From assembly GCF_001592965.1 (NCBI RefSeq), contig NZ_LRPC01000012.1, forward strand, positions 496,001 through 560,000: 64,000 nt of DNA, given 5' to 3'. Within the stretch, counting starts at the first letter, position 1. Each line of letters starts with the position of its first letter. Made by a program: the position numbers and the translations under genes. Under the pieces are notes generated by a model. The model was not told where the DNA came from. It made no database searches and saw only the letters and a list, made by a program, of their open reading frames with translations. The DNA comes from Roseivirga spongicola. Its GTDB lineage: Bacteria; Bacteroidota; Bacteroidia; Cytophagales; Cyclobacteriaceae. Below, piece by piece: positions 54,325 to 63,598 of the stretch.

Positions 54325-57300
54325 TTAGTTCGATCCTCTGGAATTATTCTCTTTAGAATTATCACTTTGTCTTTCCTGACGTTTTCGATTCACTCCCTGA
54401 AAAAATTCCCTTAGCGTGTTGAAGCTGGTGGTTTGCGAAATGCTGGCTCCGGTGGTTTGGTTGGTGGCGTTTCTGTTAACCGCCAAATTGGCCAAATCGT
54501 AATTGGTTTGTGAATAAACTCGCACCTTGTATTTTCCATCAGGTGTAAGGAGGTATTCGGCTGTCCAATCACCAGCAATACTGTTAATATCTTGCAGGCC
54601 GCTAATACCACCTTCTCGAGTAACTCTTAGTCGACCATTGAGAAAGGTGTAGCTTAGCCTTAAGCGGAAGGTGTTGAAGCTATTTTCGTCTAAATCTGCG
54701 AGGTCAAAATTCACCTCCAGATTCTCGTCTAATTGCGCGACTAGCTGGCTCAACTGATTAGAAAGTAACTGGCTTACGTTTTGGGTAGAAGATCTTCCGC
54801 CCACTGTCAAACCTCCTTGTGCTTGAAAGTTATTGAGTACAATTAAACTTAAAACCTGACGGTTCAACTCCTGTTCATCTCCGTTTATTCTTGCTTCAAA
54901 TGCATTTAAGGCGGTGGTTACATTGTAGTCGTTAATGTTGGCTTCGCTAAAATCTATATCAAAGCTGATCTCAGGGGAAAGCATTGGACCAGTGAGGAAC
55001 AATAAGACTTTGGTTGGAATTCTTCTGGAAGAGGCCGATGAGCTACCATCTTCATTGGTTTCTACAAAACCAGCATCAACTAAAAGTGGGGCAATTGAGG
55101 TACTTTGATTGTACGAACCCTTAATGTCTACAATAGCCTCATACGGGTCTCCATACCAAGTGATGGTGCTCGGTTGTTCTATATCAAATTCTTTGGTTAT
55201 GAGGTTGTAAAGTGAAAAGTTGTAGGCTCCTTCAGTAATGTCTAAGTCACCAGTCATCTGGAATTCTCCCTGTGTATCGATCAAAAGCCTTAACTGCCCT
55301 TCTCCACGCCCTCTAATAATATCACCAGTCTTTGGGTCTATAATTATTTCAACATAAGCGTCTGGTGTTACCTCAATATCAAGGTCTAGTTTTAGCCCTT
55401 CTATTTTAATCTTGTTTACATCATCTAAATCTATGATGCTTTCGGTAGAAGTGGTGTCTTGAACAGTTCGGTCTACGAACGTTATGTATTCGGGGACATC
55501 GTTGTCTTCAATTTCTTCAGTAATTGGAATGTAGATTTTAGTATCGGCTTCCGTTCTTACATTAGCCGATATGGTGAGGTTAGAAGCTTCTCCTGTTAAA
55601 GAGACTTGGCCTGTTGCGTAGGCACCTCCATAATAGACATCTCCAACATCTTGATTGGTATTTAGTACTTGGAACTGATTCAGTTGACCAATCAAGTCAA
55701 GCCTAAAGTCTCTGAAATAGTTGTGACTGACTCTCCCACTAAATTGGGCTTGTCTACTTCTTGCGTCTAAGAATTGAAGGTTTTCAAGTGAAATGTATCT
55801 TTCTTGAAAATCAACATCTCCATTAAAGCTGTACTTTGTATTGAGGTAATTGATCTTCATCTGGCCATTTTTGATGGCTCCCAGCCCCTTCATTACTGGT
55901 GCATTGGTGTTACCTGTAATTTTATATCTGCCATCTATAAAACCTCCTAATTCAGAGAAGTAATCATCTATATAGGGCTCGGCAATATTGATGTTGGCTT
56001 CATTTAACAGTAAATCTATGTTTAGTTGCTCTTCATCTCTGGAGGGGTAGAAGGCTCCTGTCATGGAAATAGTATTTCTGCCAAGTCGATCTACATCAAA
56101 ATCTATGTCGAAACGTTCTCGATAATCGTTCCAGCTCATGCTTCCTTCCAAATCACCCACCAAGAAATTGTTGATTCTGAATTCTTCAATGGATAGGTCT
56201 CCAAAGATTAATGGGTTGTAGTATAAGTTTTGTGCCTGAATAGAGCCATTCACCCTTCCAGTATAAGACTCATTAGCCAGCGGGTTAATATTGGCTACCT
56301 CTACCTCTTGAAACTCTATTGATAAGCTTTGAGCGGTATCTTGGGCAATAGCAATATTTCCGTCAAAACTTATGGATTGGTCTGTGTTGAAAACACTGAG
56401 GTTTTCTATGGTTATTTTTTCATCTCCGAATACTACCACGTTGTTATCAGTGATTTGCCAGGTCTCTTCCAGAATGGTAATGTTGGAATTACCAAAACGC
56501 AGTTCGGTTCGGTCTGGGAAAAAGTTTAAGTCGGCACCTATTTCAGCATAATTACCACTGCTTAGCTGTGTTACGTTTTGGCGTAAGTCCATGTGTGTTC
56601 CGTCCCAAACAGCTTCAAAAACCATTTTATCTGTTTCTGTAGAATTGGCGTAAACCTGTTTCTCACTAGAAATGTAACCTAAGGCAAGCACTTTCTCTTG
56701 GTCTCGAATATTAGTGGCGTTAATGTTTACTTCATTGTCATAGAAGTTGATTTTGCCGAATTGTACGGTATCGATCTTAGTATTAAGTACTATCGATTCA
56801 TTATTCTCATTGGTGAAGCGCCCATCAATGTTGGTGTTTTTAGATACATATATTGTGCTATCAAATATGTGAATGAGCGGGGTAATGTCGTACAACTCAA
56901 ACTGATAGTTCATGTTGAAGTTATTACTCGTTCTAGGGTTTCTACGAATGAATTGTGCTACCTCATCACTTCTAGAGGAGAACTGAAGTCTGTACTGTTC
57001 GCTAATGTTGGAGAGCTCACGCGAAATTTCTGAAAACTCGAAATCACCATTGAAATCAGCATAGAATAAATCGGAGGAGACGGTTAATTTTCTGCCTGTG
57101 GCCCCTCTAGATGCACCAAAGTAAACTGAGTCTAAGTCAATACTTTGGCTTTCATATCTGTAGAAAGTTTCGGTGAGGTCTATTTTCCCTTGAATACTAT
57201 CGAGTTTTAGGCCACTGATGTCTAGGTCGAAGCTAGTAGAAAGCTCCATGTCTTCTTCCGTTAGTTTTACTTCTTTTAGCAAGGCTGTGTCGAGCCGACC

Positions 57301-58881
57301 GCGAAGCTTGAAGATTTTATTGTTGTCTCTTAAATCTACAGACCCTGTGGCAAAGAGTTTAAACATGGGGTCATTAACATCTACCTGTCCATTGAAAAAC
57401 GATTCAGCAAAAGTGCCATCGGTTTCAATGTTGGTATAGTTGTAGCCATTAATGCCAACCTTTGGAATGAGCGCATCTAGTTGAAAGTTGGCTGTTTCAA
57501 GTGTAAAGCCCTTGCCTGCTAAGCTTCCATCTAAATCTACCCTTTGAAAGTTAGGGACTTCCGTGAATCGGCCTAATTCAAAGTTTTTGAGGAAAAGCTC
57601 ACCAGAATATTGCGGCAACTCATTGTCCTCAATTTCAATCTTAATGTTCGATTCGATATGCCCCATTCGGGTGTCGAAAATTCCATCGGCCACAAAGTTG
57701 TTGAGTAGCCCATCAAAGTTGCCAGACATTTTAATCAGGCCAAATTTATTGGAAATTCGGAATGTCTGCTGACCCATGTATTGCCGCAGGTCTGTGGCTT
57801 TAAGTGTAGACTCTCGCAGGTTTAAACTGAAGATGGTTTGGTTGATATTCGGCAAGCCTTCAATATCAATAGAGCCTTTGAACCGAGAATCGTTGCCAAA
57901 GGCAATGGCGAAATTATCGGAGTAAAAACGATTAACTGTTCCTTGAAATAGCCCTGAAATGTCTACTGCCTGATCATATTTTTTTAGTTCTGGTACAAAA
58001 TAGCTGAGTTCATTAGTGTGAATGATGGTGTTGTCAAAGTCGGCTCTTATAGCAACGCTATCTATAAAAGAGGCCATTTGACTCGGTTTATCGCGTTTTA
58101 ACTCTACAAAGTCTTTGATGTGGGTTTTACCCATTTGAAGGTCTAAATCGAAGAAGGTTAAGCCATACCTAGAGTTTCTGAAGAAGGTTTCTAGGTTGTC
58201 AATGCTGAGGCCAGAAACTGAATCTCTCGTCCTGAGTTGTTTTACGTCAATCTGAAATGTGTCTCTGACCGTTTTAAGGTTTAGTAGGTCTGCATTAAGG
58301 TCTAGTAGTTGAAAGTGATTGTAGTCGAAACCATCTTTTATACTATCCTTTCTACTGTCAGAAATACTGAATTTCGAATTGATCAGCGTGATTTGATCGA
58401 TAGAAAACATACTTGGTTCCCCAGGTTGGGTGTTTTCAGATGCTAAAAGCGCTGAAATTCTATCGGCCCATTCGTCAATATTCAGTCCGCCACTGGCATG
58501 GTTTCTCAGGTTTACATCTGCTCCATTGAGCCAAGCCTCTTTAGTTTTAATATTTTTTTTACCCAGAATGTCGCTGATGGAAAAGGAAAGAGCCAACTCA
58601 TCAATGCCAACCATGGTTACTCCATTTTCATCGTAAATTCTGGTGTTATCTAAAGCTATCGAGTTGAACCACTTGATGTTAGCGTAGCCTATTTCTGTTC
58701 TATAGCCCGTTCCCTCCGTGAGGTAAGTAGTGGCTTTGTCTATTACATAATTCTGAATTGGCGGTAGGTTAATGAGTAGCGCAACTAATGCCAATAAGAT
58801 AAATGGGGAGGCTATGATCCAAAGGATTGATTTGACAATCCGTTTTTTAATAACTTGCGATCTTTTAATATTCTCCTTCAA
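54325..58881 (-). CDS. TamB-like translocation/assembly module (DUF490) protein
   Basis: 1518 residues. An N-terminal membrane helix (about 15-37) is followed by a very long series of beta-rich repeats (AsmA/TamB groove type) and ends in the DUF490/TamB C-terminal domain (about 1120-1480). Such proteins form lipid-conducting or protein-assembly bridges between inner and outer membranes. The start is a TTG at 58881, with an N-terminus that fits (K-E-N-I-K-R-S-Q-V-I-K-K-R). It is divergent from tsaD with a 1-base overlap of start codons, so no promoter space exists between them. Confidence 0.88.
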   Translation of the reverse strand: MKENIKRSQVIKKRIVKSILWIIASPFILLALVALLINLPPIQNYVIDKATTYLTEGTGYRTEIGYANIKWFNSIALDNTRIYDENGVTMVGIDELALSFSISDILGKKNIKTKEAWLNGADVNLRNHASGGLNIDEWADRISALLASENTQPGEPSMFSIDQITLINSKFSISDSRKDSIKDGFDYNHFQLLDLNADLLNLKTVRDTFQIDVKQLRTRDSVSGLSIDNLETFFRNSRYGLTFFDLDLQMGKTHIKDFVELKRDKPSQMASFIDSVAIRADFDNTIIHTNELSYFVPELKKYDQAVDISGLFQGTVNRFYSDNFAIAFGNDSRFKGSIDIEGLPNINQTIFSLNLRESTLKATDLRQYMGQQTFRISNKFGLIKMSGNFDGLLNNFVADGIFDTRMGHIESNIKIEIEDNELPQYSGELFLKNFELGRFTEVPNFQRVDLDGSLAGKGFTLETANFQLDALIPKVGINGYNYTNIETDGTFAESFFNGQVDVNDPMFKLFATGSVDLRDNNKIFKLRGRLDTALLKEVKLTEEDMELSTSFDLDISGLKLDSIQGKIDLTETFYRYESQSIDLDSVYFGASRGATGRKLTVSSDLFYADFNGDFEFSEISRELSNISEQYRLQFSSRSDEVAQFIRRNPRTSNNFNMNYQFELYDITPLIHIFDSTIYVSKNTNIDGRFTNENNESIVLNTKIDTVQFGKINFYDNEVNINATNIRDQEKVLALGYISSEKQVYANSTETDKMVFEAVWDGTHMDLRQNVTQLSSGNYAEIGADLNFFPDRTELRFGNSNITILEETWQITDNNVVVFGDEKITIENLSVFNTDQSISFDGNIAIAQDTAQSLSIEFQEVEVANINPLANESYTGRVNGSIQAQNLYYNPLIFGDLSIEEFRINNFLVGDLEGSMSWNDYRERFDIDFDVDRLGRNTISMTGAFYPSRDEEQLNIDLLLNEANINIAEPYIDDYFSELGGFIDGRYKITGNTNAPVMKGLGAIKNGQMKINYLNTKYSFNGDVDFQERYISLENLQFLDARSRQAQFSGRVSHNYFRDFRLDLIGQLNQFQVLNTNQDVGDVYYGGAYATGQVSLTGEASNLTISANVRTEADTKIYIPITEEIEDNDVPEYITFVDRTVQDTTSTESIIDLDDVNKIKIEGLKLDLDIEVTPDAYVEIIIDPKTGDIIRGRGEGQLRLLIDTQGEFQMTGDLDITEGAYNFSLYNLITKEFDIEQPSTITWYGDPYEAIVDIKGSYNQSTSIAPLLVDAGFVETNEDGSSSASSRRIPTKVLLFLTGPMLSPEISFDIDFSEANINDYNVTTALNAFEARINGDEQELNRQVLSLIVLNNFQAQGGLTVGGRSSTQNVSQLLSNQLSQLVAQLDENLEVNFDLADLDENSFNTFRLRLSYTFLNGRLRVTREGGISGLQDINSIAGDWTAEYLLTPDGKYKVRVYSQTNYDLANLAVNRNATNQTTGASISQTTSFNTLREFFQGVNRKRQERQSDNSKENNSRGSN

Positions 58882-59894
58882 TGCCTTCCTCTGATATCAA
58901 AATCCTGGCCATCGAATCATCTTGTGACGAGACATCTGCGGCTTTGGCAGTCAATGGCAAAGTACTCAATAATATAGTCGCAACGCAATCGGTGCATGAA
59001 AATTATGGAGGTGTGGTGCCAGAATTGGCAAGCCGCGCTCACCAGCAAAATATAGTGCCAGTAGTAGATCAAGCGCTCAAAAATGCTGCCATTTCTCCAG
59101 AAGAAATTAGTGCTGTAGCTTTTACTCGTGGCCCAGGTCTTATGGGGGCGCTTTTAGTAGGGGCTTCTTTTGCGAAAGGACTGGCTTTGGCTTTAGATGT
59201 ACCACTGATTGAAGTCAACCATATGCAAGCGCACATTTTGGCTCATTTCATTGACGATCCTAAACCGAAGTTTCCATTTCTATGCCTTACGGTAAGTGGA
59301 GGCCATACTCAAATAGTATTGGTCAAAAGCTTTATGGATATGGAAGTTGTTGGAGAAACACAAGATGATGCTGTGGGCGAAGCCTTCGATAAAGTGGCTA
59401 AAATGATGGGTTTGGGCTATCCTGGAGGGCCCATGGTAGATAAGCTGGCTCAGCAAGGTAATGCCGATGCTTTCTCATTCCCAGAGTCTGAAATGGCTGG
59501 TCTTAATTATTCTTTCAGTGGAATTAAAACTGCAGTGCTCTATTTTTTGCGAGACAAACTCAAAGAAAATGAGAACTTTATAGAAGAAAATAAAGCCGAT
59601 TTAGCAGCGAGCATACAGAAGACTCTTATTAATATGCTTCTGCAAAAGCTAAGGAAAGCTGCTCGTAAATATAGAGTGAATCAGTTAGCTATTGCGGGAG
59701 GAGTTTCAGCCAATAGTGGTTTGAGAAATAGACTTACTGAAATGGCCGTTGAAGAAGGTTGGAAGGTATTTATTCCTGCGTTTGAGTATTGTACAGACAA
59801 TGCAGGTATGATTGCCATGGCAGGCCATTATAAATTCTTAGAAGGTGTATTTGTAGACCAAAGTGTAAGCGCATTACCAAGAATGAAGTTTTAA
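58881..59894 (+). CDS. tsaD: tRNA N6-adenosine threonylcarbamoyltransferase TsaD
   Basis: Catalyses the final step of t6A37 tRNA modification with TsaB and TsaE. ASKHA fold of 337 residues: I-E-S-S-C-D-E-T-S at the N-terminus, metal-binding H114 and H118 in N-H-M-Q-A-H, and V-S-G-G-H-T near 137 and G-G-V-S-A-N-S-G-L near 273. The ATG at 58881 overlaps the TamB TTG. A REP-like inverted repeat follows the stop codon. Confidence 0.95.
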   Translation: MPSSDIKILAIESSCDETSAALAVNGKVLNNIVATQSVHENYGGVVPELASRAHQQNIVPVVDQALKNAAISPEEISAVAFTRGPGLMGALLVGASFAKGLALALDVPLIEVNHMQAHILAHFIDDPKPKFPFLCLTVSGGHTQIVLVKSFMDMEVVGETQDDAVGEAFDKVAKMMGLGYPGGPMVDKLAQQGNADAFSFPESEMAGLNYSFSGIKTAVLYFLRDKLKENENFIEENKADLAASIQKTLINMLLQKLRKAARKYRVNQLAIAGGVSANSGLRNRLTEMAVEEGWKVFIPAFEYCTDNAGMIAMAGHYKFLEGVFVDQSVSALPRMKF

Positions 59895-59903
59895 TAGAGC
59901 TTA

Positions 59904-59968
59904 TGTCATTCCTGCGCAGGCAGGAATCTCCTAACATCTTAGAGATTCCCGTTTACACGGAAATGACA
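59904..59968. repeat. REP-like imperfect inverted repeat element
   Basis: A 65-bp element lies between tsaD and the thioesterase-like gene. Its ends ATGTCATT and AATGACAT are perfect, and further in GGAATCTC (59923-59930) pairs with GAGATTCC (59942-59949). Inside each arm lies a smaller hairpin (CCTGCGCAGGCAGG and CCCGTTTACACGG). It resembles dispersed intergenic palindromes of bacteria (REP/MITE-like). It may also serve as a terminator. Confidence 0.65.
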
Positions 59969-59980
59969 TTTTAAAGAAAC

Positions 59981-60385
59981 ATGAAAAACATTTTTAAGCC
60001 AGGAGATATTAAAACCCATCATTTCACCGTAAAGAGTGAAGATGTAGCCAAGTTTGTGGCAGGTGAGGTTCATCCGGTATGTTCAACATTTACCTTGGCT
60101 CGCGAAATGGAATGGTCTAGCCGATTATTCGTGCTAGAAATGACCGAAGATCATGAAGAAGGTATCGGTACTTTTGTAAATGTTTCGCACAGGTCTCCAG
60201 CTTTGGTAGGTCAGAAGATTTCGGTCATAGCAAAGGTTAGTTCTTTCGAAAGAAATGAACTCATTTGCGAGATTGAGGTTAAATGTGGAGATCGGCTAGT
60301 AGCGATCGGTTCAACAGGACAAAAGATTCTGCCCAAAAATAAGATAAAAGAGATATTCAGTAGTTTAGAGAAGGATGGCGAATAA
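59981..60385 (+). CDS. Hotdog-fold thioesterase-like protein
   Basis: 134 residues with the hotdog thioesterase fold of the fluoroacetyl-CoA thioesterase (FlK) type: [15 protein letters not shown] near residue 30 and a V-N-V-S-H-R-S-P region near 66. It probably hydrolyses small acyl-CoA esters. Its 3' end overlaps smpB by 11 bp. Confidence 0.8.
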   Translation: MKNIFKPGDIKTHHFTVKSEDVAKFVAGEVHPVCSTFTLAREMEWSSRLFVLEMTEDHEEGIGTFVNVSHRSPALVGQKISVIAKVSSFERNELICEIEVKCGDRLVAIGSTGQKILPKNKIKEIFSSLEKDGE

Positions 60386-60845
60386 AGATAAAAGTAGGTT
60401 TTCTAACAGCATCAATATTAAAAACAGGCGTGCGAGCTATGAATACGAGCTTATTGACAAGTACGTAGCGGGTATGCAGTTGATGGGAACTGAAATAAAA
60501 TCGATCCGTGAAGGTAAGGCCACTTTGGCCGATGCTTATTGCTATTTCAGAAACGAGGAGCTTTGGGTAAAGCAAATGCACATTACGCCTTATGCCCAAG
60601 GAACCCACTATAATCATGATCAGACTCGAGAAAGAAAGCTACTGCTCAATAAGAAAGAGTTAAGTAAACTGCTGGCAAAGACTGAGGAGAAAGGAATGTC
60701 GATAGTGCCGACTAGGCTGTTTATAAATGAAAGAGGTTTTGCTAAATTAGAAATCGCTTTGGCAAGAGGTAAAAAAATACACGATAAACGCGATTCTATC
60801 AAAGAGAAAGATGTGAAACGCGATTTACAAAGAATGAAGTTCTAA
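60375..60845 (+). CDS. smpB: SsrA-binding protein SmpB
   Basis: Partner of tmRNA in trans-translation, rescuing stalled ribosomes. 156 residues with the SmpB beta-barrel core (N-R-R-A-S-Y-E-Y near 16, [10 protein letters not shown] near 40) and the basic C-terminal helix region (K-K-I-H-D-K-R). The start lies within the upstream thioesterase gene (11-bp overlap) and the stop overlaps the NlpC gene by 1 bp. tmRNA itself is not in the window. Confidence 0.95.
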   Translation: MANKDKSRFSNSINIKNRRASYEYELIDKYVAGMQLMGTEIKSIREGKATLADAYCYFRNEELWVKQMHITPYAQGTHYNHDQTRERKLLLNKKELSKLLAKTEEKGMSIVPTRLFINERGFAKLEIALARGKKIHDKRDSIKEKDVKRDLQRMKF

Positions 60846-61630
60846 TGGATGCAATAGATTACGGTGTTCAGCGCTTGAGTTTGGTGCCAATGAGGGCAAA
60901 GCCTTCCGATGCATCCGAAATGATTTCTCAATTACTTTTTGGTGAACATTACGTGGTTTTAGAAGAGTCTGAAGATAAGAAGTGGCTCAAGATCAGTAAT
61001 GTCTATGACAACTATGAGGGCTGGATTGATAAGCAGCAACACCATCATATTTCTAAAGAATACTTCGACCAGATAAGCGAAATCGAGTACAAGGTTTGCA
61101 TCGACTTGATTTCGAAGATTCTTTTCAAGCAGCAAATCAATCACATTGTAGCTGGTTCTGTATTGCCACTGCTCAACAACCCTATATTTAAGGATGAGGA
61201 AAATGTTGCATTTAACGGCATGTCTAAAACTCTATATCAAAAATGGGGAGTAACAACTCTGCTTAATCAAGCTACTAAATATTTGAATACCCCGTATTTA
61301 TGGGGCGGTAAATCACCTTTTGGAATTGATTGTTCTGGTTTTACTCAAGTTGTTTTTAAAACTGGTGGTCATAAGCTTCCTAGGGATTCGTCACAGCAGA
61401 TTTTAAAGGGGAAAGAAATAGGCCTTGAAGATAGGAGAGGAGGCGACTTGGCTTTCTTTACCAATACAGAAGGTAAAATGAATCATGTAGGAATTCTGAT
61501 GGATGAAAATAGAATAATCCACGCTTCCGGTAAGGTTCGCATAGATGAGTTCGATGAGAAGGGAATCAGAAATGTGGAGAAAAATGCGTATACTCATCAT
61601 TTCTATAAACTCAAACGGATAATCACTTAA
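60845..61630 (+). CDS. NlpC/P60-family C40 peptidase with SH3-like N-terminus
   Basis: Cell-wall endopeptidase of the NlpC/P60 family. Residues about 10-70 resemble a bacterial SH3 domain (W-L-K-I-S-N-V-Y-D-N-Y-E-G-W). The catalytic Cys is C163 in F-G-I-D-C-S-G-F, with H in M-N-H-V-G-I-L near 220. No signal peptide is obvious, so secretion or cytoplasmic use is uncertain. It overlaps smpB by 1 bp. Confidence 0.88.
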   Translation: MDAIDYGVQRLSLVPMRAKPSDASEMISQLLFGEHYVVLEESEDKKWLKISNVYDNYEGWIDKQQHHHISKEYFDQISEIEYKVCIDLISKILFKQQINHIVAGSVLPLLNNPIFKDEENVAFNGMSKTLYQKWGVTTLLNQATKYLNTPYLWGGKSPFGIDCSGFTQVVFKTGGHKLPRDSSQQILKGKEIGLEDRRGGDLAFFTNTEGKMNHVGILMDENRIIHASGKVRIDEFDEKGIRNVEKNAYTHHFYKLKRIIT

Positions 61631-61633
61631 AGT

Positions 61634-62131
61634 ATGAGACGGGTATTGGTATTGAATCAAGACTATTCACCAATATCTGTTTGTTCAGCAGAAAGAGCCT
61701 TCTTGCTGCTATATCTGCAAAAAGCTGAACTGGTTCATGACGACCCGGAAACTAAGCTCCGCTCTATAGATGCAGAGCACCCAATGCCTTCAGTTATTCG
61801 TCTTCAGAAGTATATTTTTATTCCCTTTAAGAGTGTAATTCTCACACGCCAAAACGTTTTTAAGCGTGATCGACAGCGGTGTCAGTATTGTGGAAAGAGT
61901 AAAGACTTAACTATTGATCATGTAATGCCCAAGTCGCGCGGAGGGAAATCTACCTGGACTAACCTAGTGGCTGCTTGTAAAAAATGCAACTCCCTAAAGG
62001 GCGATAAAACTCCAGAAGAAGCCCAAATGCCTTTGGCTGCTAAACCCTTTAAGCCTTCTTACATTATGTTTGTAAGAAACTTCAGTGGCTTCACCTCTGA
62101 AGAGTGGTTAAAGTATTTGGGGGTGAATTGA
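61634..62131 (+). CDS. HNH endonuclease-family protein
   Basis: 165 residues with an HNH motif: C83-x2-C86 (Q-R-C-Q-Y-C-G-K), I-D-H-V-M-P near 93-98, and C-K-K-C-N-S-L-K-G-D near 118. The N-terminal 75 residues are the conserved region of this Bacteroidota family (V-L-N-Q-D-Y-S-P-I-S). It is usually a stand-alone gene of unknown function, not a homing endonuclease. It starts 3 bp after the NlpC gene and seems to close the operon that begins with the thioesterase. Confidence 0.87.
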   Translation: MRRVLVLNQDYSPISVCSAERAFLLLYLQKAELVHDDPETKLRSIDAEHPMPSVIRLQKYIFIPFKSVILTRQNVFKRDRQRCQYCGKSKDLTIDHVMPKSRGGKSTWTNLVAACKKCNSLKGDKTPEEAQMPLAAKPFKPSYIMFVRNFSGFTSEEWLKYLGVN

Positions 62132-62577
62132 GGTGTAGAATGCTCAAGGATCAATAGTGAATGGGGCTGTTAAGCTAAAGTGCTCACTACTCCGCTGTAG
62201 TATCTGGTCTTTATCTGTGACCAGTGCTATCTTCGGTAATAGACTTTGTACTAATTAGAAAACGTAAATTAAGATCAGTCCATACTGATAGTACGGACTA
62301 GAACATTGGTGCTGCGCTTTCTGAAAGAAGAGTTTCCTCAATTGTCCAGCCGTCAGAAGACCCTTCAAACATTCCCATCTATTAAATTTTACAACACAAT
62401 CATTCCCTTCATTATTTAGGGGTGAAATTCGTTTTTGTGGGTGTATAATTTGGGGATGGTGAGTATCTAAGCTGTGTTTATACTTTTGTTAAAATGTTTT
62501 GTTTGGAAAATAATCCATTTTTTTTCTTCAGGCTGAAAACAAAACATCAAGAAACGCACTTACAAAGAGCATAACAC
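62132..62577. other. Intergenic region upstream of the secreted protein gene
   Basis: No gene is confirmed in these 446 bp. TACTTTTG at 62481-62488 fits the TAnnTTTG core, 90 bp before the next gene, but no -33 TTG is at the right distance. A 26-codon minus-strand frame (62378 to 62298) is too short to call. Confidence 0.4.
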
Positions 62578-63237
62578 ATGAAGATGAAACGTGTAAAGCT
62601 TCTCTTGATCGTTGCGTTGATAACGTTAATGGCTGTACAAAGCTCAGTATTAGATGCTCAGAGTTTTGAAGGTAGAGTTATTTACCAAGTGTCTTATGAA
62701 AGTAAGATAGCTGAAGTTAGTAATGAGGAGATGAATGCCTTTATGGGAGGTGATCATGAGTACTATTTAAAAGGTGGAGACTATAAAATGTTGAGCAATG
62801 GAGAGTTTTTTGAGTCGCAACTTTATATCCATGCTGAGAATAGCGTTTACAATAAAACTGCGCAATCCGATACACTTTATTGGATTGACGGATCTTTCGA
62901 AGATACTGAAGTGAAATCTTACAGGTTTCTAGATGAAACAGCTAATGTATTAGGTTACGAGTGTAAGGTGCTTGAGGTGATAGAATCTACCGGAAAAACC
63001 ACTTATTACTTCAATGAACAGTTCGCATTAGACCCTGAGTATTATAGCAATCACAGTTTTGGCAATTGGAGTTTTGTTATTGGGAAAACGAAATCTCTCC
63101 TTCTTAAATTCGTATCAGAAAGAGAAGATTACACTGTTACCAGTACAGCTGTTCGTATTGAGCCTATGAAACTGAGTGAATCTATGTTCCAACTGCAGGG
63201 CAAAAATCCAGTAAAGCCAATGCCTGGTTTCTACTGA
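62578..63237 (+). CDS. Secreted beta-rich protein of unknown function (GLPGLI/DUF4412-like)
   Basis: 219 residues with a signal peptide ending near L-D-A-Q-S. The pattern of S-F-E-G-R-V-I-Y-Q-V-S-Y-E-S, followed by alternating strands with Y-Y-L-K-G-G, L-G-Y-E-C-K-V-L and T-T-Y-Y-F-N-E, is like Bacteroidota GLPGLI or DUF4412 proteins. Such proteins are usually exported, and their role is unknown. It stands alone on the plus strand. Confidence 0.75.
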   Translation: MKMKRVKLLLIVALITLMAVQSSVLDAQSFEGRVIYQVSYESKIAEVSNEEMNAFMGGDHEYYLKGGDYKMLSNGEFFESQLYIHAENSVYNKTAQSDTLYWIDGSFEDTEVKSYRFLDETANVLGYECKVLEVIESTGKTTYYFNEQFALDPEYYSNHSFGNWSFVIGKTKSLLLKFVSEREDYTVTSTAVRIEPMKLSESMFQLQGKNPVKPMPGFY

Positions 63238-63262
63238 TTTACAAAGGCGTGTTGTTTTCGGC

Positions 63263-63598
63263 TTATGCCTTTCTGACAAATTCAGACTTTAAAGCCATAG
63301 AGCCAAAACCATCAATTTTGCAGTCAATGTTATGATCGCCATCCACTAACCGAATGTTCTTTACTTTGGTGCCGGCTTTTACAGGTTTGGGAGCTCCTTT
63401 TACGGGTAAGTCTTTGATTACTACCACAGCATCACCATCTACAAGAATGTTGCCATTGGAGTCCTTTACTACATTTTCATCTTCCGTAGACTCTTCACTC
63501 GGTTTCCATTCATAACCGCATTCTGGACACATAAGTGATTGTCCGGTAGGGTAGGTATAGGGAGATTTACATTCTGGACAAGGAGGAAACTCTGACAT
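63263..63598 (-). CDS. yjdM: Zinc-ribbon PhnA/YjdM-family protein
   Basis: 111 residues. Two zinc knuckles are at C7-x2-C10 and C24-x2-C27 ([10 protein letters not shown]), followed by the PhnA-type barrel domain (V-K-D-S-N-G-N near 45, [10 protein letters not shown] near 80). The family was once linked to phosphonate use, but YjdM's role is unclear. No phosphonate genes are nearby. It converges with the secreted protein gene. Confidence 0.9.
   Translation of the reverse strand: MSEFPPCPECKSPYTYPTGQSLMCPECGYEWKPSEESTEDENVVKDSNGNILVDGDAVVVIKDLPVKGAPKPVKAGTKVKNIRLVDGDHNIDCKIDGFGSMALKSEFVRKA

Noticed and set aside
62298..62378. 26-codon minus-strand frame
   Set aside because: Composition is protein-like, but it is too short, with no clear ribosome site or domain.
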